DNA from: Halobacteriovorax marinus
GTDB taxonomy: Bacteria; Bdellovibrionota; Bacteriovoracia; Bacteriovoracales; Bacteriovoracaceae
Reading direction: 5' to 3'
Assembly (NCBI GenBank): GCA_002163155.1
Contig: MAAO01000006.1
Span: 992,001 to 1,056,000, forward strand
Length of the DNA stretch: 64,000 bases
Position 1 is the first letter of the stretch; every line of letters starts with the position of its first letter. The translations under genes were made by a program, and so were the position numbers. Of this stretch, positions 17,319-25,131 are shown piece after piece. The notes below the pieces were generated by a model, which did not search any database, was not told where the DNA came from, and was given only the letters and a program-made list of their open reading frames with translations.

Positions 17319-17627
17319 TTAATCCATGTTTACGTATTCAATGTTTACATTTTCAACATATTCTCTGAATTTCTGTATCAAAGGTCCAATGGCCTCCACA
17401 TCATTGTTCATAGCTAGCTGTTCAATGTTCTTAGCAATTTTGCCAAGTTCTTCAAAGCCATAACCACCAGAACTTCCACTAACCTTATGACCAATTTTTT
17501 CGATTTCTGAAACATTTTTTTGCTCAAAGAAATCAGATAGTGCGGTAATATCTTTTTGTCTATTAGATAGAAATCCTGGAACGATGTCCTTTAGGTCTTC
17601 ATCAATAGTGACAGTGAATTTTTCCAT
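17319..17627 (-). CDS. HPt phosphotransfer protein
   Basis: 102-residue helical protein with the HPt signature GHKVSGSSGGYGFEELG. His47 is the predicted phosphorylation site, close to the family pattern HxxKGSSxxxG. There is no catalytic domain, so it shuttles phosphate between receivers. AAGGAGG directly before the ATG overlaps the stop of the receiver-HD gene and gives a strong ribosome binding site. It is the only HPt protein seen in the island, and ten receiver domains lie within 6 kb, so it is the likely hub of a multi-branch phosphorelay (inference). Confidence 0.9.
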   Translation of the reverse strand: MEKFTVTIDEDLKDIVPGFLSNRQKDITALSDFFEQKNVSEIEKIGHKVSGSSGGYGFEELGKIAKNIEQLAMNNDVEAIGPLIQKFREYVENVNIEYVNMD

Positions 17628-17636
17628 AAATCCTCC

Positions 17637-18953
17637 TTAATTTAATTTGTTACTAAAAACATATTGCATGGTATGCCATATCTTATCGAAATTTTTTCCA
17701 GAATATTTATATTGAGATAATGTTAAGATATCTCCGACTTTTCCAAAGTCAAAATCACATCTATATATTTCACATGATACAAAATGTGATGCCTGAAAAA
17801 TTGCTTGAAGATTATTTAATTGACTGAGATCTTTCTTTCCAGCAAAAGGGTAGTCCTCGTCACCTGAGTGATGAAAACTAATAATGTCAGAAATATCACT
17901 ACCGAACTGATCTAGCTTTTCTAATTCATCATCCAGTATTTGATGATGTTTGATAGATTCTTTTTCTTCAATGTTTAATTGATTTATTTTCTTCGGTTCT
18001 AAATCATGAATATAAGTGATCTTATTATTTAGTAACATAATGTCGTGTAATAATGCTGCTGTAGAAACTTTCGAGAGATTTATACTGTCTATATTCATTT
18101 GCTCACACAAAAAAGATGCTATACAAATAGTCATATAACTATGATCATAAGAAAAATCTTTTGCGTTAAGAGCTTTTGCTAAGAGATTGTAAAGTTTGTC
18201 TTCTTTCTTTATATCATTAATCAAGTTTTCTGTTGTTGCTTGTGCCGTTTTTAATGATTGTTTAGTGAGGCCAAAGGAGGAAATTTGCGCGTTTAAAAAG
18301 AGATGGTTTTTCTTAATGGCTTCATAGCTATCAACTTTCTTACTTTTATTTTGATTAAATAGTGACGATTGATCGTATTCAGTTAAAAAATCATTTTCAT
18401 CTGCTGTTTTTATATAAAGAAATTTCATACCTTTTGCTATGTATTTATTTAATTGCTCTGAGCTGTAAATTTCATTGGAATTAAATATTTTTACATAATG
18501 ATTTGAATTAAGAGAGATGTAGATGGGTATTTTAGTTTCGTTCCATCTTATGAAATGATAAATGGCAATTGGAGTATACTCACTTCGTTCAGGATTAAGT
18601 AATTCAAGTAAGAAATTTTTAAATTCTTTTAGTGAAGTCGGTTTTCTTATATGATGTCTATTCTCATCCAATTTGTAGAATTCTAACTCTGTTGACTCTC
18701 TTGAAGTAAAGAATACAAATTGATTGTTTCTGTTATTAGATATGCTCCAATGACTGTAGACTTCTTCTCCTGTCCCATTTGGAGCCATGTCGAAATCACT
18801 AATGACAAGGTCTAGTCCTTGTTCTTGAATGACTCTCTTAGCATCCTCAGGCGTATAAGAATAGAAAACCCCACCATCCTCAAAAATTGATTCTAAGACA
18901 ATAGAGTAAAGATTAATAATGTTTGGATCGTCATCAACGAATAGTACTTTCAT
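17637..18953 (-). CDS. Receiver domain with HD (degenerate HD-GYP-like) output
   Basis: 438 residues. Receiver at about 1-120 with VDDDP, Asp53 in VISDFDMAP and Lys in HIRKPTS. A middle region of about 100 residues has no match that I know. The C-terminal part (about 255-430) is an HD-type helical domain: DHSYMTICIASFLCEQM, then ALLHDIML with the HD pair, then FHHSGDEDYPF where HD-GYP proteins have HHExxDGxGYP. The GYP signature is broken, so c-di-GMP hydrolysis is uncertain; it could be a binding-only or protein-interaction module. First gene of the operon with HPt and two PilZ-like regulators. Confidence 0.8.
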   Translation of the reverse strand: MKVLFVDDDPNIINLYSIVLESIFEDGGVFYSYTPEDAKRVIQEQGLDLVISDFDMAPNGTGEEVYSHWSISNNRNNQFVFFTSRESTELEFYKLDENRHHIRKPTSLKEFKNFLLELLNPERSEYTPIAIYHFIRWNETKIPIYISLNSNHYVKIFNSNEIYSSEQLNKYIAKGMKFLYIKTADENDFLTEYDQSSLFNQNKSKKVDSYEAIKKNHLFLNAQISSFGLTKQSLKTAQATTENLINDIKKEDKLYNLLAKALNAKDFSYDHSYMTICIASFLCEQMNIDSINLSKVSTAALLHDIMLLNNKITYIHDLEPKKINQLNIEEKESIKHHQILDDELEKLDQFGSDISDIISFHHSGDEDYPFAGKKDLSQLNNLQAIFQASHFVSCEIYRCDFDFGKVGDILTLSQYKYSGKNFDKIWHTMQYVFSNKLN

Positions 18954-19101
18954 ATTTATTTCTCTTTATTATTTTGCCATGTGCTTATAGAAACATTTAA
19001 AATTTTTCCTAAAGATTAAACTTGTTAGACGTGTTTCTGATGAGTTGGAGAAATAGATACTATAATTCTTTTAAAATACGTCGATACTTAGTTTAAGTAC
19101 T

Positions 19102-20574
19102 ATGAATATTTTAATAATTGATAAAATTACCATGTCTAGAAAAGCCATTAAAGAAGAACTTTCTTATGTTGGTTATGACGTAACTGAGGCAACCGATTTA
19201 AACGGTGGGATGAAATCTTTTCGTTCCAAGAAGTATGATTTGGTTATCATTGCTGTAGAAAATGAAGGGTTAAGTACATGTAGGGCCATTCGTGATTTAG
19301 AGAAAAGTAAAAATGCAGACGACATAGTTCCTATCATTTGTATGTCAGTCTGTGATGAATTCTCTATTCGATTAAAAAGTTTTGAAGCCGGAGCAAATGA
19401 GTTCTTACCAAAAGATCACCGTGCTGAAGTTATATTGAAAGTTAATTCTATTTTGAAGCCCGATTTGTTATGGAAGGGGACGGTCATAGCTATAGTTGAA
19501 GATGATAGAACAACGGCAAAATTTCTAACCTACCTTTTAAAAAATAAAGGAGCTGAAGTTTATTGGTTTCAAAGTGCTATTGAGTGTTTTGATTTTTTAA
19601 AAGAGTCTTCTGTTGATTTAGTAGTTACTGATAATTTTATGCCTAATATGACTGGTTGTGAACTCGTCGTTAAAATTCGAAAGGAGCTTGGTCTTAAAGA
19701 ACTTCCTGTCGTTTTTACCTCTGCGACTAAAGAGAAGGAATCAGTTTTGGAGTTTTATAGGAGTGGAGCAAATGATTTTATTTCTAAACCTTTTTTGAAA
19801 GAAGAGGTTTATACAAAGATTAAACTCCTGCTTGATAATAGAAATAAAACTAAAACAATGAATAAATACATTGAAGAGCTTAGTAGCTTAAATGAAGTGA
19901 AGGATCAGTTTCTAGCAGTCTGCTCTCACGATTTACGGGCGCCTCTGAATTCAATAATAGGCTTCTCCGATGTCTTAATACAAGATGATGAAATTGATCA
20001 TGATTCGTTGGATATGGTTAAAGTAATTAACAAGTCAGCATTGTCTCTTCTTGGAATGGTTAATGACTTATTAACGTTAAGTGAAGTTCAGCTAAAAGGC
20101 GACTTTACTATATCAGAAATAGATATTTTTTCACTGGTTAATGACTGCTTCGATCAAATGAAAGGGTCTATGACAAAAGATATTGCATTTACTTTAAACG
20201 ATAATTCTGATCACGCCACAATTCTAGGTAATGATTCTATGCTTAGAAGGACTTTCACAAACCTTTTGTCTAATGCTTATAAATTTACTGCACATGGTGG
20301 AACCATTTTATCTCATATATGGATTGATAGTGATTACCTGTATTGTACTATTCAAGATACGGGAATCGGAATCCCTAAGAAGGATCTAAAGAGTTTGTTT
20401 AGTAGAATGTCTGGAGCAGGTAGACATGGACTAGAAGGACAAAAGAGTACTGGAATTGGATTAAGTATAGTTAAAGAAATTTTGGATAAACACAATGCCA
20501 TCATAGACGTTGACAGCGAAGAAGGTGTTGGAACAATTTTTACGCTTGGTTTTGAATATAAGAAGGGAGCTTAA
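19102..20574 (+). CDS. Hybrid histidine kinase: receiver-receiver-HisKA-HATPase
   Basis: 490 residues, soluble. The first receiver-like domain (1-120) lacks the phosphoacceptor (Ala51 in VIIAVENEG) and one acidic-pocket residue (IIDK), so it is inactive and probably sensory or structural. The second receiver (about 126-245) is intact: IVEDD, Asp177 in VVTDNFMP, Lys229 in ISKPF. HisKA has His276 in CSHDLRAPLNS. The ATPase domain shows NLLSNAYKFT, DTGIGIP and GTGIGLSIV. With no transmembrane or PAS region, it would be controlled by phosphorylation of its own N-terminal receiver. It is the only kinase within the island and its stop abuts the ATG of a stand-alone receiver. Confidence 0.92.
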   Translation: MNILIIDKITMSRKAIKEELSYVGYDVTEATDLNGGMKSFRSKKYDLVIIAVENEGLSTCRAIRDLEKSKNADDIVPIICMSVCDEFSIRLKSFEAGANEFLPKDHRAEVILKVNSILKPDLLWKGTVIAIVEDDRTTAKFLTYLLKNKGAEVYWFQSAIECFDFLKESSVDLVVTDNFMPNMTGCELVVKIRKELGLKELPVVFTSATKEKESVLEFYRSGANDFISKPFLKEEVYTKIKLLLDNRNKTKTMNKYIEELSSLNEVKDQFLAVCSHDLRAPLNSIIGFSDVLIQDDEIDHDSLDMVKVINKSALSLLGMVNDLLTLSEVQLKGDFTISEIDIFSLVNDCFDQMKGSMTKDIAFTLNDNSDHATILGNDSMLRRTFTNLLSNAYKFTAHGGTILSHIWIDSDYLYCTIQDTGIGIPKKDLKSLFSRMSGAGRHGLEGQKSTGIGLSIVKEILDKHNAIIDVDSEEGVGTIFTLGFEYKKGA

Positions 20575-20946
20575 ATGAAAATTCTGGTTTTAGATGATAG
20601 TGAAGATAATTTAAATTTAATAAGGCTTTATACTAAAAAGTCGGATGATGATTTCAGTTTCTCTTCCTCTGGTGATGAAGCTTTAGAGTTGATCGAAAAT
20701 CAACAATTCGACTTACTATTTATGGATATACAAATGCCAGGCATGAGTGGCTTTGAAGTTTTAGAAAAAGTTCGATTTTTAAATTTTGGAAAGGAATTAT
20801 TTGTATGCGCTTTAACAGCATTTTCTTTTGATTCTGAATTAGAGAAAATTAGATCTTCTAGTTTTAATGATTACTTACAAAAACCAATTCTAAGGGACCA
20901 GTTTTTAAAGTATATAGGAGATTTATCACTAAAAGATGCTAGCTGA
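20575..20946 (+). CDS. Stand-alone receiver protein, kinase partner
   Basis: 123 residues, receiver only: VLDDSED, Asp51 in LLFMDIQMPGMSG, Thr in CALTAFS, Lys in YLQKPIL. The ATG immediately follows the TAA of the hybrid kinase with no gap, so the two are translationally coupled and this is the most likely direct target of that kinase. Its last 8 bases overlap the 3' end of a convergent receiver gene, an unusually tight tail-to-tail arrangement. Confidence 0.9.
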   Translation: MKILVLDDSEDNLNLIRLYTKKSDDDFSFSSSGDEALELIENQQFDLLFMDIQMPGMSGFEVLEKVRFLNFGKELFVCALTAFSFDSELEKIRSSSFNDYLQKPILRDQFLKYIGDLSLKDAS

Positions 20947-21310
20947 AAAAACCATCTAGCAGCTCTTTTAGTTTAGCGAAGTCAATTGGCTTTGATATAT
21001 ATCTTGAAGCTCCCATTTCTTTTGCAAGGATTTTTCTTTCATTATCGGTGTAGGCAGAGGCCATGAAAACAGGGATTGTTTCATGATTTTCTATAATATA
21101 CTTTAATAATTCAAATCCATCCATTTCTGGCATATTTATATCAGTTATAACTAAGTCTAGCTTTTCTTGTGTTTTGATTACTTGGATTGCTTCTCTACCA
21201 CTATTTGCATAATAGAGTTTGAACTTTTCATTTTTAGTTTCTTTTTTAAACATTCGACTAAAGAGAAATTGAATTGATTCTTCGTCATCTACTATGAGTA
21301 TATGTTTCAT
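20939..21310 (-). CDS. Stand-alone receiver protein
   Basis: 123 residues, receiver only: IVDDEES, Asp57 in LVITDINMPEMDG, Ser in FMASAY, Lys in YISKPIDF. It is the most canonical receiver in the island. It converges on the kinase operon with an 8-base overlap of coding ends, so reading through either way would produce antisense RNA. A sigma-28-like box (TAAG-N15-ACCGATAC) ends 7 bases before the ATG, and a perfect 14-bp inverted repeat lies upstream of that. Confidence 0.9.
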   Translation of the reverse strand: MKHILIVDDEESIQFLFSRMFKKETKNEKFKLYYANSGREAIQVIKTQEKLDLVITDINMPEMDGFELLKYIIENHETIPVFMASAYTDNERKILAKEMGASRYISKPIDFAKLKELLDGFFS

Positions 21311-21317
21311 AATAAAC

Positions 21318-21344
21318 GTATCGGTGAGTTATAGGATTAACTTA
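21318..21344 (-). promoter_or_regulatory. Possible sigma-28-like promoter
   Basis: On the minus strand: TAAG, 15 bases, ACCGATAC. It matches the FliA consensus at 3 of 4 and 6 of 8 positions with exact spacing. The box ends 7 bases before the start codon of the receiver gene. Confidence 0.4.
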
Positions 21345-21371
21345 TGGTACGAATTGAAATTCGTACCATAA
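21342..21371. repeat. Perfect 14-bp inverted repeat (hairpin or operator)
   Basis: TTATGGTACGAATT, two bases, AATTCGTACCATAA. The arms are fully complementary. It lies between the end of the histone-like gene and the receiver gene, both on the minus strand. On neither strand does a T-run follow the stem, so it is not a standard terminator. It may end transcription weakly, protect an mRNA 3' end, or bind a dimeric regulator. Confidence 0.7.
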
Positions 21372-21376
21372 AAAAA

Positions 21377-21916
21377 TTATTTCTTTTTTGCTGGTGCTTT
21401 TGATGCTTGAGTTTTATTTGCCAAAACTCTCTTCTTTGGTTGGGTCTTTTTTGGAACAGCCGTAGCTTTCTTTGTTGTTTTTTTAGTGACTTTTTTCTTT
21501 GTCGATTTTTTTGCTACTTTCTTAGCCGCTTTTTTCTTCGTTGCTTTTTTTACAGTAGTTGCTTTTTTTGCAGTCTTTTTCGCTGCTTTCTTAGATACTT
21601 TAACGTATTTTTCAACTTGTGATTGAAGCTTACTAAGTTCTTTCATTTGCTCATCAACAAACTTCTTAGCTTTCTTAACTTCTTTTTGAACTGTCTTATC
21701 AACGACCTTTTCGATTCGTTTTTTTTCTTTTTCAAACTTATTTACTAGACCATGTAGGTCCTTATCAACGAGTTTCTTAAAGTCTTTTTCAGCAGTGCTT
21801 ACGAAATTCTTTACTTGCTTTTGAACTTTCTTAAGTTCATCATTTTTTACGATTTCTTCGATTTCTTTTCCAACGTTCTTTAGTTGCTTGATGAAATCTT
21901 GTACTTTAAAATCCAT
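21377..21916 (-). CDS. Histone H1-like Lys/Ala-rich protein
   Basis: 179 residues. The start is set at the ATG at 21914-21916, with AGGAG 7 bases before it; an upstream ATG would overlap nadE and lacks such a site. The N-terminal 100 residues are charged amphipathic helices (VQDFIKQLKNVGKEIEEIV and on). The C-terminal 75 are almost only Lys, Ala, Thr and Val in AAKK/TKK motifs, like eukaryotic linker histones and bacterial Hc1/HctB or AlgP-type tails. It should bind DNA without sequence specificity and compact it. Predatory bacteria have a condensed nucleoid in attack phase, so such a role is attractive but inferred. It follows nadE by 16 bases and is probably co-transcribed. Confidence 0.8.
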   Translation of the reverse strand: MDFKVQDFIKQLKNVGKEIEEIVKNDELKKVQKQVKNFVSTAEKDFKKLVDKDLHGLVNKFEKEKKRIEKVVDKTVQKEVKKAKKFVDEQMKELSKLQSQVEKYVKVSKKAAKKTAKKATTVKKATKKKAAKKVAKKSTKKKVTKKTTKKATAVPKKTQPKKRVLANKTQASKAPAKKK

Positions 21917-21932
21917 TGTATACTCCTGGTTG

Positions 21933-23678
21933 TTAAACGCTTTTACAAATTGGGACTCTATATCCTGTTCCAAAGCTTTTAGCTTTTATTTTTATGATTG
22001 GACAGAACTGTCTTCTCTTATATTCACTTCTTGTATATAGCCTGTAAACTTTACTAACCTCTTCGGCATCAAATCCTTTTTCAATGAGATCTTTTTCACT
22101 TAACTGATAAGAAAGAAGTCCTTCTAATATGGCGTCAAGTCTATCGTAACTTGGAAGTGAATGAGAGTCTTCTTGATCTTCCCTAAGTTCTGCTGTTGGT
22201 GGTCTATCTATAATCCCCGCAGGAATAATATTTGAGTAGTTCTTATTAATATATTTTGCCAGAGCAAAGACCTCTGTCTTATAGAGATCTCCTAGAATAC
22301 TTATTGCGCCAACACTGTCACCGTATAGAGTAGAGTAACCAACTGCTAGTTCTGATTTGTTCGAAGTGTTTAAAACCATTGAGTTTCTCTGATTTGACCT
22401 AGCATATAATAGAGCGCCACGTAGTCTACTTTGAATATTCTCATCACAAAGTCCTTCCATTGGGGAGTGGAAGACATCGTTGTACTGGTTTCTAATAGAG
22501 CTATGAATAAACTTAATAGGTAATGTGTACATTTTAATGTCGATAATCTGGCACATTTCAAAAGAGAGATCATAACTCTTAGAAGCTGAATAAAAACCTG
22601 GCATATAAATAGCTTCTAGATTTTGACCAGGAAGTAGTGAGAGTTTCATGATGGCCAGAACTAGAGCAGAGTCTATTCCCCCTGATAAGGCGACATCAAA
22701 ATTCTTAAAGCCAGACTTCTTGGCATATTCTTGAATTCCAAAACGAAGAGATTGCAATATATGTTCACAATGCTCGTCACTTAGTTCCGGAAGTCTTAAA
22801 TTATTTTCAGAGTTTTTTATAAGATCGCATTTGAAAAGAGATTCCCAAGAATTAAGCTTGTCTTCGAATGCCTTAATAAGGTCTCTATCTCCTGAAAATT
22901 GCTCCAATTTATATTTAATAATGTCTTTTTCGTAGAGTTTCCCTCTAAAAGTCACATTACTACCATTGATACAAAAGCTTGATCCATCAAAAAGAATTTC
23001 GTCTTCTCCACCAACTCGATTTACGTAGAGAAAAGGACAACCAAACAACTTTGATATTTCACTGGCCCTTATGAGCCTTGTATTATCTTTTCCAAGATAG
23101 AAGGGAGAGGCAGAAAGGTTAATAATTGCATCAAGTTCCACCTTTTGTTGCTCACATTCCAGAAATAACTCTCGAACAGGATCTGTGTGGTGCATGCTGC
23201 TGATCCACATATCTTCACATACTAGTAATCCAAGAGATTTTCCCTGGTACTCGTAAATGCAATTTTCTTGACCCGCTGTGAAGTACTTCTCTTCATCAAA
23301 AATGTCATAATTTGGTAGCAGTTTCTTGGTATAGAGTACTCTGAGTCCTGATTTTGGTGTAATTTCATAAATCACATTTTTTATTGTGATGGGAAGATTC
23401 TCTTCGTCGAACTCATATTGAAGGCCACCGACAAGTAGTGTCATATTATTCTTAGTTTTTTGACTAAGTGTGACAATCCTGTCGAGAAGATCGCAATACT
23501 TCTGAATAAAACTTCTTTGTAGGCATAAGTCCTGTAGAGGATATCCCGTTAGAAAAAGTTCAGGGAATATATGTAAAGTGTCACAATTTAACTTATTTGA
23601 TAAGACCTCTTCTAGGTATGAATAAATGGCTTCAAAATCAGAAATTGTATGGTGAGTTTGATGGATGTTTATTTGCAT
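21933..23678 (-). CDS. nadE: Glutamine-dependent NAD+ synthase
   Basis: Last step of NAD+ synthesis: deamido-NAD plus ATP plus glutamine-derived ammonia. The N-terminal nitrilase-type glutaminase domain (about 1-270) has the Glu in IFPELFLTGYP, the Lys in YTKKLLPNYDIF and nucleophile Cys in LLVCEDMW. The C-terminal synthetase domain (about 300-560) has the ATP PP-loop ALSGGIDSALV and the NTSNKSELAVGY segment. At 581 residues the full two-domain form is present. It is divergent from trmFO with about 70 bases between the starts. The product has a clear housekeeping role. Confidence 0.96.
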   Translation of the reverse strand: MQINIHQTHHTISDFEAIYSYLEEVLSNKLNCDTLHIFPELFLTGYPLQDLCLQRSFIQKYCDLLDRIVTLSQKTKNNMTLLVGGLQYEFDEENLPITIKNVIYEITPKSGLRVLYTKKLLPNYDIFDEEKYFTAGQENCIYEYQGKSLGLLVCEDMWISSMHHTDPVRELFLECEQQKVELDAIINLSASPFYLGKDNTRLIRASEISKLFGCPFLYVNRVGGEDEILFDGSSFCINGSNVTFRGKLYEKDIIKYKLEQFSGDRDLIKAFEDKLNSWESLFKCDLIKNSENNLRLPELSDEHCEHILQSLRFGIQEYAKKSGFKNFDVALSGGIDSALVLAIMKLSLLPGQNLEAIYMPGFYSASKSYDLSFEMCQIIDIKMYTLPIKFIHSSIRNQYNDVFHSPMEGLCDENIQSRLRGALLYARSNQRNSMVLNTSNKSELAVGYSTLYGDSVGAISILGDLYKTEVFALAKYINKNYSNIIPAGIIDRPPTAELREDQEDSHSLPSYDRLDAILEGLLSYQLSEKDLIEKGFDAEEVSKVYRLYTRSEYKRRQFCPIIKIKAKSFGTGYRVPICKSV

Positions 23679-23751
23679 GTATGTATCCTAGAAGGTAGAT
23701 TCTCGCATATATATTTAGCATAGTTTATTATAAAAAACAGTAGAGTAGTAA

Positions 23752-25125
23752 ATGAAATTTAAAGGTAAAAAAGTTCTCGTTATTGGTGCTGGGTTAGCCG
23801 GTTGTGATGCCGCTATGTTATTGGCAAACAATGGTGTTGAAGTCGTTCTTGTGGAGTGTAAAACTCTCTTTCTAAATCCTGCACAGAAAATTAAAACTTT
23901 TGCTGAGCTTGTTTGTACAAATTCTTTAAAGAGTGTTGTTCCGTCAACAGGACACGGTTTATTAAAGTATGAAATGAAAGGCCTTGGGTCACATATTTTA
24001 GACATGGGCTTTGCTCATTCTGTTCCAGCCGGAGATGCCCTAGCGGTAGATAGAGATGAGTTCTCTAAAAAAATTACAGAAAATTTAAAGGCCCATGAAC
24101 TTATAGAAGTTGTAGAAGCTGAAGCTGAAAATCCATTGGAGCTTCAAGAGAAGTTTAAATGTGATTACACTATTGTGGCATCTGGTCCGTTAACAACAGA
24201 GAAGTTAGAGAACTGGCTCACAAATGATCTTAGTGGAGAAGACTTCTACTTCTACGATGCAATAGCTCCTGTTGTGGATGCCGATACGCTAGATTATTCT
24301 AAGCTCTATTTCAAAGATAGGCATAAGCCAACAAATGAGGAAGAAGGGGAGCAAGCAGATTATTTAAATGCTCCTATGAATAAAAAAGAATACGAAGAGT
24401 TCATTAAAGAGTTGGTTGAGGCAGAAAAAGTTCCCGCTCAGAAATTTGAAGACTATAAATTCTTTGAGAGTTGTTTACCTGTAGATATAATGGCTGAACG
24501 TGGCGTAGAGACTGCTAGGTTCTCTTGTATGAAGCCCATAGGTCTAGAAATGGCCGATGGCTCTATTCCTTACGCTTGCGTTCAATTAAGAAAAGAAAAC
24601 TTGTTAGGAAGTGCTTTTAACCTTGTTGGATTTCAAACGCGACTTACTTATAAAGAACAAGTTCGGGTTTTTAGAAAAATTCCCGGTTTTTCTGAAGCAA
24701 CATTTATTCACTTAGGTTCAGTTCACAGAAATAGTTTCTTAAACTCCCGCAAACTTTTAAATTTTGATATGAGTTCTAAAAAGTTTCCTACAATTCACTT
24801 TGCGGGACAAATTACAGGAGTAGAAGGTTATACTGAAAGTGCCTCTATAGGACTGTATGTTGCTTGGCAAATCCTTAGGAAATTACAAGATAAAGAGGCA
24901 ATCAAATGGCCAGTGGTTACAGGAATAGGGGCCCTTGTGAATTATATCATGACAGTATCTAAGCCCAGCCCTTCTAATATTAACTTTGGTTTACTTCCTC
25001 CAGTTGAATTGACTAAAGAGGAAAGAAGAGTTCGCAAAGGCAGAAAGAAAATAAAAAAAGAAAAGGCTTCTCTTCGAGCAAGAGAATCATTTGATAAGTT
25101 TATTGAAGACGCTGAAGGTTTGTAG
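23752..25125 (+). CDS. trmFO: tRNA m5U54 methyltransferase, folate/FAD-dependent
   Basis: Methylates uridine 54 in the T-loop of tRNA using methylenetetrahydrofolate and FAD. The dinucleotide-binding motif VIGAGLAGCDAAMLLAN lies at residues 9-25 and is followed by the TrmFO hallmark ELVCTNSLKS and the active-site region. FAGQITGVEGYTESASIG near residue 350 is the typical family block. At 457 residues it is normal length. It leads a plus-strand run of four genes (EamA transporter, epimerase, glycosyltransferase) with gaps of 2-18 bases; functional linkage to them is not obvious. Confidence 0.95.
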   Translation: MKFKGKKVLVIGAGLAGCDAAMLLANNGVEVVLVECKTLFLNPAQKIKTFAELVCTNSLKSVVPSTGHGLLKYEMKGLGSHILDMGFAHSVPAGDALAVDRDEFSKKITENLKAHELIEVVEAEAENPLELQEKFKCDYTIVASGPLTTEKLENWLTNDLSGEDFYFYDAIAPVVDADTLDYSKLYFKDRHKPTNEEEGEQADYLNAPMNKKEYEEFIKELVEAEKVPAQKFEDYKFFESCLPVDIMAERGVETARFSCMKPIGLEMADGSIPYACVQLRKENLLGSAFNLVGFQTRLTYKEQVRVFRKIPGFSEATFIHLGSVHRNSFLNSRKLLNFDMSSKKFPTIHFAGQITGVEGYTESASIGLYVAWQILRKLQDKEAIKWPVVTGIGALVNYIMTVSKPSPSNINFGLLPPVELTKEERRVRKGRKKIKKEKASLRARESFDKFIEDAEGL

Positions 25126-25131
25126 GACGAT

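Noticed and set aside
19070-19101. Sigma-28-like box before the hybrid kinase gene
   Set aside because: GTCGATAC with TATA at the right spacing matches poorly and lies 16 bases from ATG, unlike the other sites.
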